Origin: Carettochelys insculpta
Lineage: Eukaryota; Chordata; Testudines; Carettochelyidae
Direction of reading: 5' to 3'
Assembly (NCBI RefSeq): GCF_033958435.1
Contig: NC_134137.1
Span: 113,780,501-113,844,500 of the forward strand
Length of the DNA stretch: 64,000 bases
Each line of letters opens with the position of its first letter. Position 1 is the first letter of the stretch. Below are positions 10,462-21,418 of the stretch, one piece after another. The notes under the pieces are model-generated. The model did no database searches and was not told the DNA's origin. It worked only from the letters and a program-made list of their open reading frames with translations. The position numbers and the translations under genes were made by a program.

Positions 10462-11859
10462 TATGAGAGAGATGGCAAATTTCTCCCAAAAAATGTTAGA
10501 ACTGACAGAAAAGGAAAAGAGTGGATGTCCACATTTAAAACATTAAAAAAAAATGAAAAGAATATTCTGGGGCAGGAAGCATTCATCATTTGATCCACAA
10601 GTAGATTTAACTTCATATGGGAAGTGCATGAAATTTGGCTAATGAGATGCCCAGATAAAGAAGGCTGATGATATACGAAGAAAATATATTTCATAATCAT
10701 TTTTGCTAAAACTGCTAGTTTCTTTCCTTGGCCCCCAAATTTATTTACCCAACACATTTTTAGCAATATTAATCATATCCAGTGTGAGCTGTGTATAACC
10801 TTTTTTAAAAAAATCTGAGATAGAGGGGAAAAAAGTAAGGGTGTAAAATAACCTCTTATAGAGAATGAAGCATGCTAATGTTTCAAGTTTTGATTATGAC
10901 TTATGTCTTCTGAAGAACCATTTATCCTGACACTCCATCATAATTTCCAGTTGAAACCATGTCACTCTGTAATGAGGACAAACTAATGAGCTGTGATTTC
11001 TTTGCTAATCAACCTGAGACAATACTTAAGCTTCAGTATACAGTAGCATCCCGTTTTCAAAGTTACAAATGTAATACATCAGGAAATGTCAATTAATCTA
11101 ATTTAAACAAATATTTAAGCCCTGACTCTACCCTAGCAAGTTGAGTGCTAATGTAACTCTACTGATTTTAGAGTTATTCTTTACCTGCACTGGGGCATGA
11201 ATGAAAAATCAGGACTAATTAATCCACAGTACTAATATGTGTGCTCCAGACAGAACATCTCTATGTGTGCCTCTGATTATTGAAGTAAATTGCTAGTTAC
11301 AGTAAAATTGATTTATTATGTTCAGAGTTACACTGCATTTGGATTCTCAATTCACCACAAACTGATTAAACTTTTGTTTAATGTGTTTCTTTTTTTATTT
11401 TAAATGCAATACAGCACATGTACATGCGTACATAACTGGGGCTGAGAGTGATTCAGTGTGTAAAAATATACTTTTAAATCCCTGTGGAGCTACATATATA
11501 CACAGTAGCTTTGCTTAGAATATCTTGAGAACCCAGAAGGGACCATTTTAGGGTCTTGGTAACTAATCTAAATTGTGCATAGTAGTAAAATGGAATTCTA
11601 GACATGAAGAATCAGATGTTTATAAACACAACATTTTAAGACACAGTTTCACATAATAGTTTCTAAGTATCCAGAAAGGAGAAAAATGGAGAACTGCAGC
11701 TGCCAGGGAGTGTGGTCACTTATGTAAAAGGTGTTAAAATGTCTATCAGCAGGACAGCAAAGGCAATACAATTATTTTTACATTTCAGATGGTGATCCAT
11801 ATCCTACCTTGTTTTCCCCAATCAAGTTACAAAATAGCAAAGTCCTGAGACAAAATAGG
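10462..11859. other. AT-rich stretch, nothing recognised
   Basis: No conserved frame, RNA gene or clear repeat. A weak AT-rich run near 11380-11410 is the only compositional feature. Confidence 0.4.
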
Positions 11860-12250
11860 GGCTGTGCCTACGCTTAGGAAAAACTTCAAAATGACCATGC
11901 TAATGGCCAAATCAAAGAATCCTAATGAGGTGCTGAAAAGAATATTCAGTGCCTCATTAGCATGCTGTCAGCTGCCACGTTTCACTCATGCACGGCTCGT
12001 CTACAAGGGGGTCCTTTTCGAAAGGACCCTGCAAACATCGAAATAGCTAGGAAGAAGTGTTCTTTCGAATATGGGGTTTATTCTCACAATAGCCCTGTTT
12101 GCTCTGCTTTTTTTCTTTCAAAAGAATCTCTTTTGAAAACAGATTATGTAAATGAAGCATATGATATGTAAATCAGCAATTCATTTGCATTTTCAATTTC
12201 CCTCATTTGCATTCCTCTTTCAAAAGACGAATGCAAGTGTAGACACAGCC
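11860..12250. mobile_element. Chimeric MITE: left half of one family, right half of another
   Basis: It starts GGCTGTGCCTACGCTTAGG and ends AAGTGTAGACACAGCC. The left half carries CCTAATGAGGTGCTGAA, CCTCATTAGCATGC and GGTCCTTTTCGAAAGGACCC, the interior of the 2074/12356 family. The right half carries TCTTTTGAAAACAGATTATG, TTCATTTGCATT and CATTTGCATTCCTCTTTC, the right arm of the 1834 family. The expected 3-bp flanking duplication is absent (AGG versus TCA). The structure fits recombination or deletion between two neighbouring MITEs with similar ends. Confidence 0.78.
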
Positions 12251-13665
12251 TCAGAGAAAGAGCTTCCATAATCTCCTTGGGCTGTCTGTTCCATTGTTGT
12301 GCTGTTTTTATACATCCTTTCCATATGTTGGTGACCAAAACTGGGTGCACTACTTGGCCACGTCTACATGTGCCCCAAACTTCGAAATGGCCATCCAAAT
12401 GGCCATTTTGAAGTTTACTAATGAAGCGCTGAAATGCATATTCAGCGCTTCATTAGCATGCGGGCAGCAGCGGCACTTCAAAATTGATGTGCCTGGCTGC
12501 CGCGCGTCTCATCCAGACGGAGCTCCTTTTCGAAAGGACGCCACCTACTTCGAAGTCCCCTTATTCCCATGAGCTGATGGGAATAAGGGGACTTTGAAGT
12601 AGGCGGGGTCCTTTTGAAAAGGAGCCCCATCTGGACGAGACATGCGGCAGCAAGCCGCGTCAATTTCGAAGTGCCGCTGCTGCCCGCATGCTAATGAAGC
12701 GCTGAATATGCATTTCAGCGCTTCATTAGTAAACTTCGAAATGGCCATTTGCGTGGCCATTTCGAAGTTTGGGGCACGTGTAGACATAGCCCTTGAGCTG
12801 AGACCTAATCAGTGCCAAGCAGCGTGGTACAATCATGTGCCATAACTTGCATGCTATGTCTCTATTAATTCAACCAGCATGACTTTTCTTTTTGCAACCA
12901 CATCTCATTACTGACCCTCAGTAAAGTTGTCATCCATGACAACCACCAGATCCTTCTCAACACTGCTGCTGTCAAGACAGTGTCCTCCCTTCTGTATTTG
13001 TGCATTTGGGTTTTCTTCCTTAAGTGCAACCCCTTACATTTGTCTTCACTGAACTTCATTTTGTTGTCTATAGCTCAGTTCTCCAATTTTAGTTCTATCC
13101 TCCAAAGCAATGGCAACCCTCCCAACTTTGTATCATCTGCAAATTTAATCAGAATGCTCATTACTCCTACATCAAGGTCATTAGAAAAGGTGTTAAGTAG
13201 CACCAGACCCAGAACAGATTCCTGTGGAATCCCACTTCAGATATCCTTCCAATCTGACATAATTCCAATTACAACTACTCTGTGTTTGCAGGTAGCTCTG
13301 CTGAGCCAATATTTCTCCAGCTTACTTACCATAATGCCATGTGAAATTGTGTCTAAAGCCTGGCTAAACTCCAGGTATATTATATCCACTGAAGTCCCTA
13401 TCCAGTAAACTAGTTATTCTATTGAAATAGGAAATCAAACTGATTTGACATTATTTGTTTTTAGTAAATCCTTCCTGGCACAAGATATTCACTACTCGAA
13501 TGTTCTATACATTGCTTTATTACCTTCCAGGTTACTAAGGTCAGAATGACTGATATATAGTTCCCCACCTCCTTCATTATCTCTTTTTTAGAGATGGACA
13601 GTATGTTAGCTCTTCTCCAGTCTTGCAGAACTTCTCCTGTTATCCATGAGGCTCGAATCTGTGAA
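12251..13665 (-). mobile_element. CR1-E: old, truncated CR1 reverse transcriptase fragment split by a MITE
   Basis: Read on the minus strand, the sequence passes through GEVLQDWRRAN (near 13650), a preserved FADD box at 13143-13132, the MKFSEDKCKGLHL block (13059-13020) and then the segment ending at CACTGATTAGGTCTCAGC (12819-12802). The frame is broken many times. It is interrupted by the MITE at 12356-12791 and resumes at 12355-12251. The degree of decay suggests it is the oldest of the five CR1 copies here. Confidence 0.8.
12356..12791. mobile_element. Near-perfect 436-bp palindromic MITE inserted in CR1-E
   Basis: Termini are GGCCACGTCTACATGTGCCC and GGGGCACGTGTAGACATAGCC, with an exact CTT duplication on both sides (12353-12355, 12792-12794). 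The two arms pair almost along their whole length. Matching landmarks are AACTTCGAAATGGCCAT, AATGAAGCGCTGAA, GCATGCGGGCAGCAGCGGC and CCCCTTATTCCCAT against its complement; the loop is near 12570-12580. Excision restores CR1 sequence. No ORF of its own is expected; apparent open frames are symmetric by-products of the palindrome. Confidence 0.92.
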
Positions 13666-14027
13666 TGAAGAATGAGAGAAAAAGAGCCAATCTGAACTTC
13701 CCTATCATCCCAAAACTAACAAATGTAGCAGAAGATCATACTGTTGAGTGGTCTCGTCAGTAAACATAGGCCTATAAAACAATAGTGACAGTGGTTTGAG
13801 GATGGACATGTAGCATTAAATTTTTAAGTACTAGATTTAAAGAACTTTTATATGTGATCTAAATATGAGCTTAGATACTGGTGTCTTTCAAAGGTTTGTC
13901 CTAGGGAGATACAGAGGTTGAAAGATCCTTTTGGGGAAACAGTATTCTGGAAGTTACTGGATGGTCTGATGGAAGGGGTGAATTCTTTGGTGAAAGCTCT
14001 TATGTGGCCGAGAAAGTGGCTTTCTTC
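13666..14027. other. Unassigned
   Basis: No recognisable frame or repeat between CR1-E and the next MITE. Confidence 0.4.
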
Positions 14028-14463
14028 AGCTATATCTAGATTACAGGGATTTGTTGATGGAAGTTTTTTTTTGGAAGATATCTGTTAGGAGATCTATCAA
14101 CAGATTGCAGCCAAACTTCCAAGCTGATCACAAGAGCTATCCCTTCCACTGACAGAGAGCAGCCAAACTACCCAGTCACTCTACCAGCAAAACAGCCAAC
14201 CAGAAGCACAGCAGACAGGCCTGTCTAGAGTCTCGGAAGCCCCGTCTGTTGACAGAGGGCCTCCCAGAATATCCAGACTGGTTTTCTGTCAACAAATCTC
14301 TTTTTACAGAGGCATTATTCCTTGTGGGGTGTGGGGTCAACAAAAGTGCTGTGTTCTGTCGACTTATTGTCAACAGAATGCTTTGGGAATCTGGACTCTC
14401 TGCAGGTCTTGTCAGTAAAATGGTCATTTTGCTGAAAAAAAACCCTTTAATGTAGACATAGCC
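14028..14463. mobile_element. Harbinger-type MITE, TGTTGACA family
   Basis: The left end AGCTATATCTAGATTACAG and right end AATGTAGACATAGCC are diverged inverted termini. The interior has CTGTTGACAGAGGGC, TCTGTCAACAAATC, TGTCGACTTATTG and GTCAACAGAATGC words shared with the 10.0-kb copy. Open frames on both strands reflect the inverted-repeat interior and are not genes. Confidence 0.72.
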
Positions 14464-15061
14464 TGCAGGTGGTAAAAGTTGTGGAGCCTAGATGGCCAAA
14501 GCTTCTGTAATTACCTAGAAAAGACTGACAAAAATCACTGCTGATTAGTGATTCTGCATTCCTTTTCCTTTCTACAAGTTTTTTTTCTTCATTAATTCTC
14601 ATTTTCAACTCTGTAATAGCTGAAGGGCAAAGAAGAGTCTGCTCTCTTCAAAATTTATTTATTTATGCTAATCCTTAGTTTTTGATTTATCAACTATTTC
14701 ATAAACTGCACATAAATTTTATTTTAACCCACAGTAATATAATCTCATCAAGTCATTCAAGCAAATTATCAGTCAGCCAAAGTGAATGATACATGAAGTA
14801 TAAATGGGGAAACATCCAAGTCAGAGAAAGAAACAAAGTGAGAAATGTAGAAAAAAACATTATTTCAAAGCAAGTTTGAGATTTTAACTTTTTCCTTGAG
14901 AAAAGGGTACAATATATCCATGTGCATTTGTGAGAACTCTCCTTTGCATCGTGCTGCCAGCTCCATGTAGACATAGCCATGCAGTGCCAGGAGCACAGGG
15001 AAAACCTGTGACTGTAAATTCATATCCCTGCTTAAACTATGTACATTATAAAATACTCCGT

Positions 15062-15744
15062 GGCTAACCCTACATTAGAAGCATCTGTCTATAGTAGTTA
15101 CTGTTGGAAGAGATGTTCCAGCAAAACTTCTGTTGACAGATTGTGTCTAGACATAAAAGCAGATTGATCTTTTGATTCACGTTGGCTGACTGATAATTTG
15201 CTCTGTTGACAAAAGGGCCCCCCAAAGCATCAACATGGCTTTTTTGTTAACAGTTTCTGTTGACAAAATGCATTGTGTGTGTAGATGCTCCACGAGTTTT
15301 GTTGACAAAATCCCAGTTTTGTCTATAAGGTTGTGTCTACACTACAGAGTTTTGTCAAGAGATGGTACTGTCGGAACATATTTCCCAACAGAATCTTGGT
15401 TGACAGAATGCATCCACTGCCCAGCCCTCTGTCAACAGAACAGACAACTGGAAGCTCTGAAAATAGGGCTGCCCAGGGAACTGGAACCCCCCTCTGTTGA
15501 CAGAGGGCCCCATGAAATATCTACACTATTTTTTTGCTGACAGAATCTTTCAACAGAAGTGTTATGCCTGGAAGAGGAGAAACGGAGCTCTGCCAAAGAA
15601 ACTGCTACTTTCTGTTGACAGTTTCTCAAGAGAACATGTTTGCAGTGTGGACACTCCTTGTGTTTTGTGAGCAAAATCCCAGTTTTTGTTGACAAAACTC
15701 TATAGTTTAGATATGGCCCAATACTTTCTAGTGCAGATATAGCC
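15062..15744. mobile_element. Harbinger-type MITE interrupted by a related MITE
   Basis: The left end GGCTAACCCTACATTAGAAG and right end CTTTCTAGTGCAGATATAGCC match the two ends of the 37.85-kb copy and its relatives. The interior contains TGTTGACAGA and TTTTGTTGACAAAA motifs. The sequence breaks at 15328 and resumes at 15722, where joining gives a terminus parallel to the right end at 38.2 kb. Flanking triplets CGT/CTT are only a weak target duplication. Confidence 0.65.
15329..15718. mobile_element. Harbinger-type MITE nested in a family member
   Basis: It begins GGTTGTGTCTACACTACAGAG and ends CTCTATAGTTTAGATATGGCC; flanks are TAA (15326-15328) and CAA (15719-15721), a near-match 3-bp duplication. 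The interior has paired TGTTGACAG and TGTCAACAG words, including CTCTGTTGACAGAGGGC near 15492. Length (390 bp) is the same as the 37.85-kb copy, so this is probably a full-length unit. Confidence 0.8.
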
Positions 15745-16177
15745 CTTATCTTGTTGCATGCTATTATTGAAACCTGGACTTTTCAATAAAATACACTAGA
15801 GCGACGTCTACAGTTGCCCCCTTCTTTGAAGGGTATATGGTAATCAGCCTGTTCAGAGAATACTAATGAAGTTAAATGTTGGGAGTAAAGGCACTTGGAA
15901 GTAGTGTGGGCACTTCGAAGTGCCTGCGGCTATATGGCATGCTATGGTTAAAAAATGAAAAAATATTAATTTTATAGTCACTTTGCCATATAGTGCTGAT
16001 TGTGGATAATGATGCTATAGCAGTATGTATAATAACCTGAGAAGGAGAAGAGAAAAGATAAGGAATAGATGTGTTTCTTTTAATAAAATTGTAAAACTTA
16101 TAGATAGAGCCTTAAATCATTCAGGGATCCTTAATACCACAACATATATACTGCATGCTACAATGCAGAGGCCCCAT

Positions 16178-16306
16178 GCTGTGTCTACACTAGAGAGTTT
16201 TCGATCCACTTTTGTGTGTGGACGTGATCTGTCAACACAAGTTTTGCTGGAAGATCTCTTCCAACAGTAACTTCTGTTGACAGATCACTGTAATGTAGAT
16301 ATAGCC
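16178..16306. mobile_element. Short Harbinger-type MITE, internally deleted
   Basis: GCTGTGTCTACACTAGAGAG on the left and TAATGTAGATATAGCC on the right are inverted termini around only about 130 bp. The interior keeps the GATCTGTCAACACAAG / CTTCTGTTGACAGATC inverted pair. It is a deletion derivative of the TGTTGACA family. Confidence 0.75.
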
Positions 16307-16375
16307 ATTGAGTAAATATCGACTTCAGCATCTACATTGGACTAGTGAATTATTTCCTTTCCCTTAGGATTCTTT

Positions 16376-18057
16376 GGCTGCATCTACACTACGAGATAAA
16401 ATTGAATTTATTATTATCAATTTTGTAACTCTGGAATTTATAAATTCATTTTTGACTATCCTCACCTCCCCACATGCTCCTCACAAAGTTGACTTATTGC
16501 TGCCACACCCAATTGGCAAACACTGACTGTTTCACTAGTGCTTTGTGGGAACCTATCCCACAGTTCTCTCATCCCCATAGCATTCTGAGTATGCTACTGA
16601 TCTTTGACATCATCTTCCCACATTGTATTTTCCTCACTCCCCTCCAATGTTAATCAAACCTACTTTTTTCCGGTCGAAAGGAAGAAAAAGTAGGACATCC
16701 ACGGATATGGCAAAAAAGTTAACAGAATTCTGTAAAGGAATTTTCAACTGATCATTCACTGACTGTCCCCTCTCCCATGATTTCATGTGATCCCTGAAAA
16801 TAACACAGGGACAGGCTGTATTCTCAAGTTAGAAGAAAGAGAATAGAAAAGTCTAGGAAATAAGATCTTTGTCTTCCCTCTTCACTACACAGACATTGCC
16901 TCCATGGGGGATGACAGTGAAATCCCATACATGGAAAAAAGAATCTTTTCTGGCCAACACTATGTGTTTTTGGGGGGACAAAGTATGAAGAAACATAGGA
17001 AATGTTAGGAAAGAGATTTTATAATAGAAATATCAAAGCAGCACATGTCTCAATGGACAGCAAGCCCCTAAAAATATTTTTGGCAGGGGGAAGTGGCTGC
17101 AGAGCCAGTTGAAATGTTGAAGTAATTGAAGTAGTCCCTAAATATCTTAGCCACTGAGGAAGACTCCCCAAGTGGCATCAAGCCCCACTGGTCCCTTGCT
17201 AGGAGCATGGGGTGGTTTCAATGGGGGAGCCAGTTGAATTAGTCCCCTCCCGAATATCTTAGCCGCCGAGGGGCTACAGTCCCCTCAATATCTTTCCTAC
17301 CCTTGGAACCCTAACCACATGCAAGCCAGGACATGGTGCTGCCTGGAAGCATGGTCAGCACTGAATGGCAGGCAAGTCCTTTTATTGGGTTGGGGGCTAC
17401 CCATGTGATGTGGCTGAGTGTGGGAAAGACCCCAACTGTGTGGCACCTGGGGGAGGTTTATGCACAAATGTAAACTTCTGAGAAGTTTCTTGGACTCTTA
17501 TGCAAGCATGACCCCCACAAACTCCTTGTTGCCATGTGGTGTGATATGACAGCGGCTGGCCCAGGCAGCACAGAAAAAGGTGTAGAGACAGAACCATGAA
17601 CTCCATGCAGGGGCTATTTGTAGTGGGTAGATGCGCTCACAATACTAATGGCAAAGAAAAGAAAGACATTTCTCAGACTCTCACACAAACATGAACCCAC
17701 AGCCACAGGCTTCCTGGGCCTGATTTGAAATTCATTGTCTTCTTCTTACCTAATTCCTGTGCACTGGGAGAGCAGAGGCCAGAGCTGAGCATTGAGGGGC
17801 ATTGTGGGTTACAAATTGTGGGTTACACCTATGGAGGCTAATACATTCGATTTTAAGACATGGCTCTTCCACACTGGCCTTTAATCAAATTTTTGAACTC
17901 AAGATTGAAGCTATGTCCATCAGGTACTGACAAAACTGTAATATCAATATTAGTGCTCCCTAAATCAAGCTAATGGTATTTACAGTGAAGACAGTCACGT
18001 GATAATACCAAGCTAACTGCCTTAAATTCAAATTAATCTCATAGTATAGACACAGTT
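16376..18057. mobile_element. 1.7-kb non-coding Harbinger-like element (same family as 24319-32955, opposite orientation)
   Basis: The left end is GGCTGCATCTACACTACGAG, followed by AAAATTGAATTTATTATTATC; the right end contains CATAGTATAGACACAG. Both subterminal regions align in reverse with the ends of the interrupted copy at 24.3-33 kb. Shared landmarks include CACAAAGTTGACTTA with CCTATCCCACAGTTC on one side and GTGACTGTCTTCACTG-type and GTGCACAGGAATTAGGTAA-type phrases (minus strand) on the other. Flanks TTT/TTG are only a near duplication. I see no transposase; frames at 17397-17606 are not conserved. Confidence 0.78.
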
Positions 18058-18478
18058 TTGTCTTTCGGACAGAGGACAACATCTTCCATAGACATTTTCC
18101 TGCAGATCTTTTTTTTTTCTTAAAGAAAGCTTTTTTTTTCAGATTATCTGTGACACTTGCTTTCAGTCATAAATGGCTTCATTCTAGACTAGATGTCAAT
18201 GATAAATTTTAACTCAAACTCTTCAGTATTACTCATCTTGTGTTACTGATAACGGTTAACAGGAGCTGATTCAATGAAAAGTGCCATGAACACAAAAAAC
18301 GTTGCTTACCTGCCAACTTCTTAAAATAGAACAGCAGAATCCAAATGAATATGCATTTAAGGCCTGCCTGATGATGCATGAGATTCAAACTCCTCCTCAA
18401 TGTGGGAGGGGCTCCACAGGCCCCCCTCAAACACCACCAAGCTATTTATTTCTGTCTCTCCAACACTTGAATTAGAAA

Positions 18479-18517
18479 CACACACACACACACATACACA
18501 CACACACACACACACAC
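18479..18517. repeat. (CA)n microsatellite
   Basis: A run of CA dinucleotides about 39 bp long with one CATA interruption near 18494. It sits exactly at the start of the LTR-like repeat and may have overwritten its first base. Confidence 0.95.
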
Positions 18518-19575
18518 GTAAGGAATGTGCCAGCAGGAGCTCAAGACTGCTGAAGGATTTGAGGAATGTGTCCTTTAGAGATCATTTGCATGAAAATGCA
18601 AAGGTCTGCATATGTAAGACCTTATAAACAAAGCCTGATGGGTAGCAGGTGAAGCAATGAGAGTATATGTATTGTAAACACCATATTGTAAAGTCACAAT
18701 TTATGCTATCACCCCGTGTAAGAATTGTAGAGTCTCATCAATGCTTGAAGTTGTTGTGGGAGTACAGGCCAGTTGTCACTGCTGTGTAAGATATGGATCA
18801 CATTGGGTCCCCTCCATTTGAGCATTGTGAGGTGAAAGGTGGGAGGGATAGCAGTTGAATCAGCGGGCTGGGAGCTGTTTGGCTACACAGCTGTACGACT
18901 GATTTGACTAGTTGTCCTCCTCTCTTCCCTCCTCATCCCCCATTTAAAGTTAGATCTGAAGCTGAGTCTATAGTTATGTTGTGAGAGTCCTCCTTGGTGG
19001 ATACTGAGATGCTGTGGCTAGGCCCAGAGCTGAATGCCGCTATGAGCTGCAATCCCTGGTACCTGAAGCCACAGAGAGCTGGAATCATAGGGTTTTGCCT
19101 GCAGCAAAACCCACAAGACTGTGAGCAAACAGCTGGCGGACTACAACAGGCAGGTGGCTGTCAGGAGCAAGTGGTGGGCAGCTGGTGAGAGAGGCAGCTG
19201 GCAGGAGTGACTGGCAGGAGGCCAGTGGGTGGCCGGTGGGGCAGCTGATGGGGGCAAATGGAACACCAGACCAGCACAAAGGTGGCATTCCCTCAGGTTC
19301 AATAAGATAATGCATCAGGGTGATGTGTCAGGGCCTGCCCAGACTAGACAGAGTTATTTTCTGCCCCTTTCATTAAAAGTTTCTTTTCTACTCTCTGTGT
19401 AGACTCTGTGCTTGTGAGTGAGGAAGCATTGCCTATCCAAGGTCCCAGGTGTGTGAATTTTCCAGGCAACTGGGTGAGGGCCTGAGCCAGGTCTATGTGA
19501 GATGGGTGAAAAGGAACCCCTAGATGTTGAACCCAGCCCTGGTTGCTGCCGACTCCTTCCAGCAGAAGGGTTACA
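18518..19575 (+). repeat. LTR-like dispersed repeat, copy 1
   Basis: This stretch has an inverted copy at 35932-36822. Matching phrases run in the same order: GCCAGCAGGAGCTCAAGACT, TGATGGGTAGCAGGTGAAGC, CTTGAAGTTGTTGTGGG, TTTCATTAAAAGTTTCTTTTC, GACTCTGTGCTTG and CCAGCAGAAGGGTTACA. With the other copy as guide the unit would run from TGTAA to TTACA, compatible with LTR-type TG...CA ends. No internal retroviral-type coding sequence or second direct LTR is present, so a solo LTR is the simplest reading. No target duplication was found. The centre (about 18840-19330) has a G-rich tandem-like segment missing from the other copy. Confidence 0.6.
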
Positions 19576-21069
19576 CAAGCAATACATCAATTCTTGCCTC
19601 CCAAGATATCACTTTGAAGGTGGTACCTATCAATTATAGACATTCTGTTCTCTCCTCAGTCTTCACCATGAGCTTTTCACACACATGGCCTAGGCTTGGG
19701 AATAACAGCTCCAGTAGGACCTTTTTCACTTTCTACCAAGCTTCCTTCCCTCTCTCTAAGTGCAGGGGGACAACAGCAGTTGGAAAGTTTCTGTTTACCC
19801 CCTGCGAAGACAAGACAATAATCTCACTGGGCTCAGGAGCAAGGTGGGAAGGGTGGGTTCCACACTCTCAGAAGAGAGGGGGCCTCAGGCAGATGAGGTG
19901 GGACTGGAGTGGCTGTCCCTTAGTGCCACCCAGTCTGTGCCCCCTCTCATCTGAGTACCATCTGGAACGTGCATCTCACGGCTCTGCGCTGCACTGTGCA
20001 GGCTGTGGCACAAATTTAAAGGGGTCCAGGCTTCAGCTACTGCTGCTGCCACATTAGCCATAGCCAATATCACTAGGCCTCTTTGATTCACTGGGCCCTG
20101 GGGCAGTTGCCCTTTTTACCCCTCCCCTCCAACAGCGGGCTTGCTTTGGATGAAGATGAGGTGGGGACAGGAAGCAGCAGCAGTTACATAAATAGTAGAA
20201 GCAGAAGGTCTCCTGATTACACACAGGGTTGAGTGCTTTAGGAGTGATTCAGCCAGGTGCATACTGACAGAAAAGGGGGTGGGAGGTAGTGACTGCTACA
20301 CATACTGATGGACCAGGCTTTCCATATAACAGCTCTGACTGGCAGCCCTTGAAAGCCTGGAAATGCAAGCCAAGCAGGATAGGAATTTCTCCGTACACTA
20401 CTGTTTTGCCACTACAGACACCTAAAAGGGCTGAAAGCCTGTAGTCTGTGTGGTAAACCTTTGGTGTTGTTAGGATCTCAATAGGATACTCCCTGACTGA
20501 AGGTACCACACTGGCAATGTTTTCAGGATATTACATTGCAAGGAGTTATTCTCCTGCAAAATACAAATTTGTGAATAGAACTGCTTGTTTCTTTTCACTC
20601 TGACAAATATCTAGCATTACGCTTTGTAATGGCCATAACGACAGGTGGGCCTGGCACTTTACAGACAAAGGTGACACAAAGGCTGTGTTAGTATTTTCTG
20701 TGACTGTGGTTTCTTATTTATCTTTCTTCTTTTCCCTTACAGTGTTACGCACTTTTTAAACCCATCCTTTACTAGTTGATCTGAATGGCTTTTGCATTTA
20801 ACAAATGCATAGTTTTACTGTGGCATTTAATTACATGCAAAAGCCATTTATTGCCATATATGTAAAATCCTGAACCATAAACACATTTATCCCTTAATTA
20901 AAGCCAAAAAAATCCAACATGTTGGCTGGCATATATGATCCTCCTCAGACACATAATTCACCAAACTCACTAGGGTTGAAAATTTAATTTTTCAATGCCA
21001 AATAGAAATATATTTTTGTCACACAATTAATTTACATGTTTCTATGTCATTTCATCAAAATTTTCATCT
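19576..21069. other. Unassigned
   Basis: No reading frame with a recognisable motif. The open frame at 19524-20057 has no domain I know and starts inside the LTR-like repeat. It ends at the 5' truncation point of CR1-B. Confidence 0.4.
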
Positions 21070-21080
21070 AATCTTGCTAT

Positions 21081-21416
21081 TATGTAGGAACCAATGATAC
21101 AGCCAAGAACAACTTTGATGAGATCATGGCAGACTACGTAACCCTCGGGAGAAAGATCAAGGAATGCGGAGCACAGATGGTCTTCTTGTCTATCCTCCCT
21201 GTGGAAGGAAGGGGTCTGCAGAGGGATCGTCAAATCACAGAGGTAAATGCGTGGTTGCATAGGTGGTGTAGCAGGGAAGGATTTGGTTTCTTTGACCATG
21301 GGATTCTGTTTCGTGAACAGGGATTGCTGAGAAGAGATGGGATCCACCTCACTAAAAGAGGAAAGAGCATCTTTGCGGACAGGTTTGCAAACCTAGTGAG
21401 GAGGGCTTTAAACTAG
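21081..21416 (+). pseudogene. CR1-B ORF1 C-terminal part, SGNH-hydrolase (esterase) domain
   Basis: The first frame of CR1 encodes an accessory protein that in many CR1 elements ends in an SGNH-type esterase domain. Seen here: YVGTNDTAKNNFDEI starting at 21081 carries the Gly-x-Asn-Asp block. The frame continues through QMVFLSILPVEGRG and NAWLHRWCSR to LLRRDGIHLTKRGKSIF, which holds the Asp and His of the last SGNH block. It ends at TAG 21414-21416, a few bases before the ORF2 frame. The N-terminal half with the catalytic Ser block and any zinc finger is lost by 5' truncation. Confidence 0.82.
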
Positions 21417-21418
21417 GT

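Noticed and set aside
14960..14976. Isolated ATGTAGACATAGCC as the end of another MITE
   Set aside because: It matches a Harbinger-type terminus, but no partner terminus or family interior was found nearby, so it is left as an unassigned fragment.
19524..20057. 177-codon plus-strand frame as a possible host exon
   Set aside because: It begins inside the LTR-like repeat and has no recognisable domain, codon pattern or splice context.
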